A stretch of 64,000 nt of DNA from an uncultured Pseudomonadota bacterium (GTDB lineage: Bacteria; Pseudomonadota; Gammaproteobacteria; CAJXQU01): positions 31,302 through 95,301 of the forward strand of contig CAJXQU010000004.1 of assembly GCA_913058255.1 (NCBI GenBank). The letters are read 5' to 3'. The notes under the pieces are model-generated. The model saw only the letters and a program-made list of their open reading frames with translations. It searched no databases and was not told the DNA's origin. A program made the position numbers and the translations under genes. Below, one piece after another: positions 63,958 to 64,000 of the stretch (position 1 is the first letter of the stretch; each line of letters opens with the position of its first letter).

Positions 63958-64000
63958 CTAGAACGGAATGTCATCATCAAAGTCATCAATTTGTGGTGGA
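63958..64000 (-). CDS. ssb: Single-stranded DNA-binding protein, C-terminus only
   Basis: The last 13 codons before TAG (63958-63960) encode PPQIDDFDDDIPF, the acidic tip with the DDDIPF terminus by which bacterial SSB recruits partner proteins. The gene continues beyond the right edge. A terminator follows. Confidence 0.92.
   Translation of the reverse strand, partial: PPQIDDFDDDIPF

Overview
The window is a dense, AT-leaning bacterial chromosome segment with the gene content of an aerobic gammaproteobacterium. It carries an aa3-type cytochrome c oxidase locus laid out as in Pseudomonas and relatives, TCA-cycle genes, cmoAB, rppH, tamAB, part of an rnf cluster with nth, a split class II ribonucleotide reductase (nrdJa/nrdJb) and, at the right edge, the end of ssb. 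A formaldehyde-activating-enzyme (Fae) homologue and a GFA-family protein hint at C1/formaldehyde handling. A marine Thiotrichales/Piscirickettsiales-like lineage would fit, but that is inference. No tRNA, rRNA, CRISPR array or prophage was seen.

Layout. 0-6 kb: a secreted trypsin-like protease behind a hairpin that covers its ribosome binding site, a 1236-residue flavin/iron-sulfur oxidoreductase and a duplicated-domain dihaem cytochrome c. 6-15 kb: a PBP4-type peptidase, then the oxidase locus. The minus strand has ctaB, an SCO-like protein and SURF1. The plus strand has a twin-TM protein, coxB, coxA, a 44-residue ORF holding a 12-bp perfect hairpin, ctaG and coxC. No haem A synthase gene lies in the locus. 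15-16 kb: decayed IS30 sequence and a palindromic element. 16-23 kb: fae, a DUF937 protein, sixA, metY, a Sel1-repeat protein, a chalcone-isomerase-like protein and a DUF3754 protein.

22.7-31 kb: lpd, sucB and sucA (minus) diverge from gltA and mdh (plus). Together they give the 2-oxoglutarate dehydrogenase complex, citrate synthase and malate dehydrogenase. 31-38 kb: a HAD phosphatase, rppH, small exported proteins, cmoA-cmoB (wobble-uridine modification), DUF3025, DUF4166, a TlpA-like thioredoxin and a GFA protein, then an IS3 remnant.

38-46.5 kb: one tightly overlapped minus-strand operon, rnfD-rnfG-rnfE-tamA-tamB-nth, with no rnfABC beside it. 46.6-52.8 kb: ispG runs into a LysM/FecR protein, which shares an ATGA stop/start with a CHASE2-PAS-GGDEF-EAL-receiver protein. 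52.9-57.6 kb: hemN, then nrdJa-nrdJb behind two NrdR boxes spaced three helical turns apart. 57.7-64 kb: a DUF4091 protein, a DHH/DHHA1 phosphoesterase, a formyltransferase-like/GIPC-transferase-like fusion, a UPF0114 membrane protein, a decayed stretch that shares a 28-bp repeat with the IS3 remnant, and the ssb terminus.

Many of the longest open frames begin at upstream TTG/GTG codons. Starts were moved where a ribosome binding site, an operon junction or the family start supports a later codon. The observations most worth follow-up are the fusion at 60.8-62.4 kb, the hairpin inside the cox operon, the absence of ctaA from the cox locus, the rewired rnf/tam operon and the LysM/FecR-CHASE2 signalling pair.
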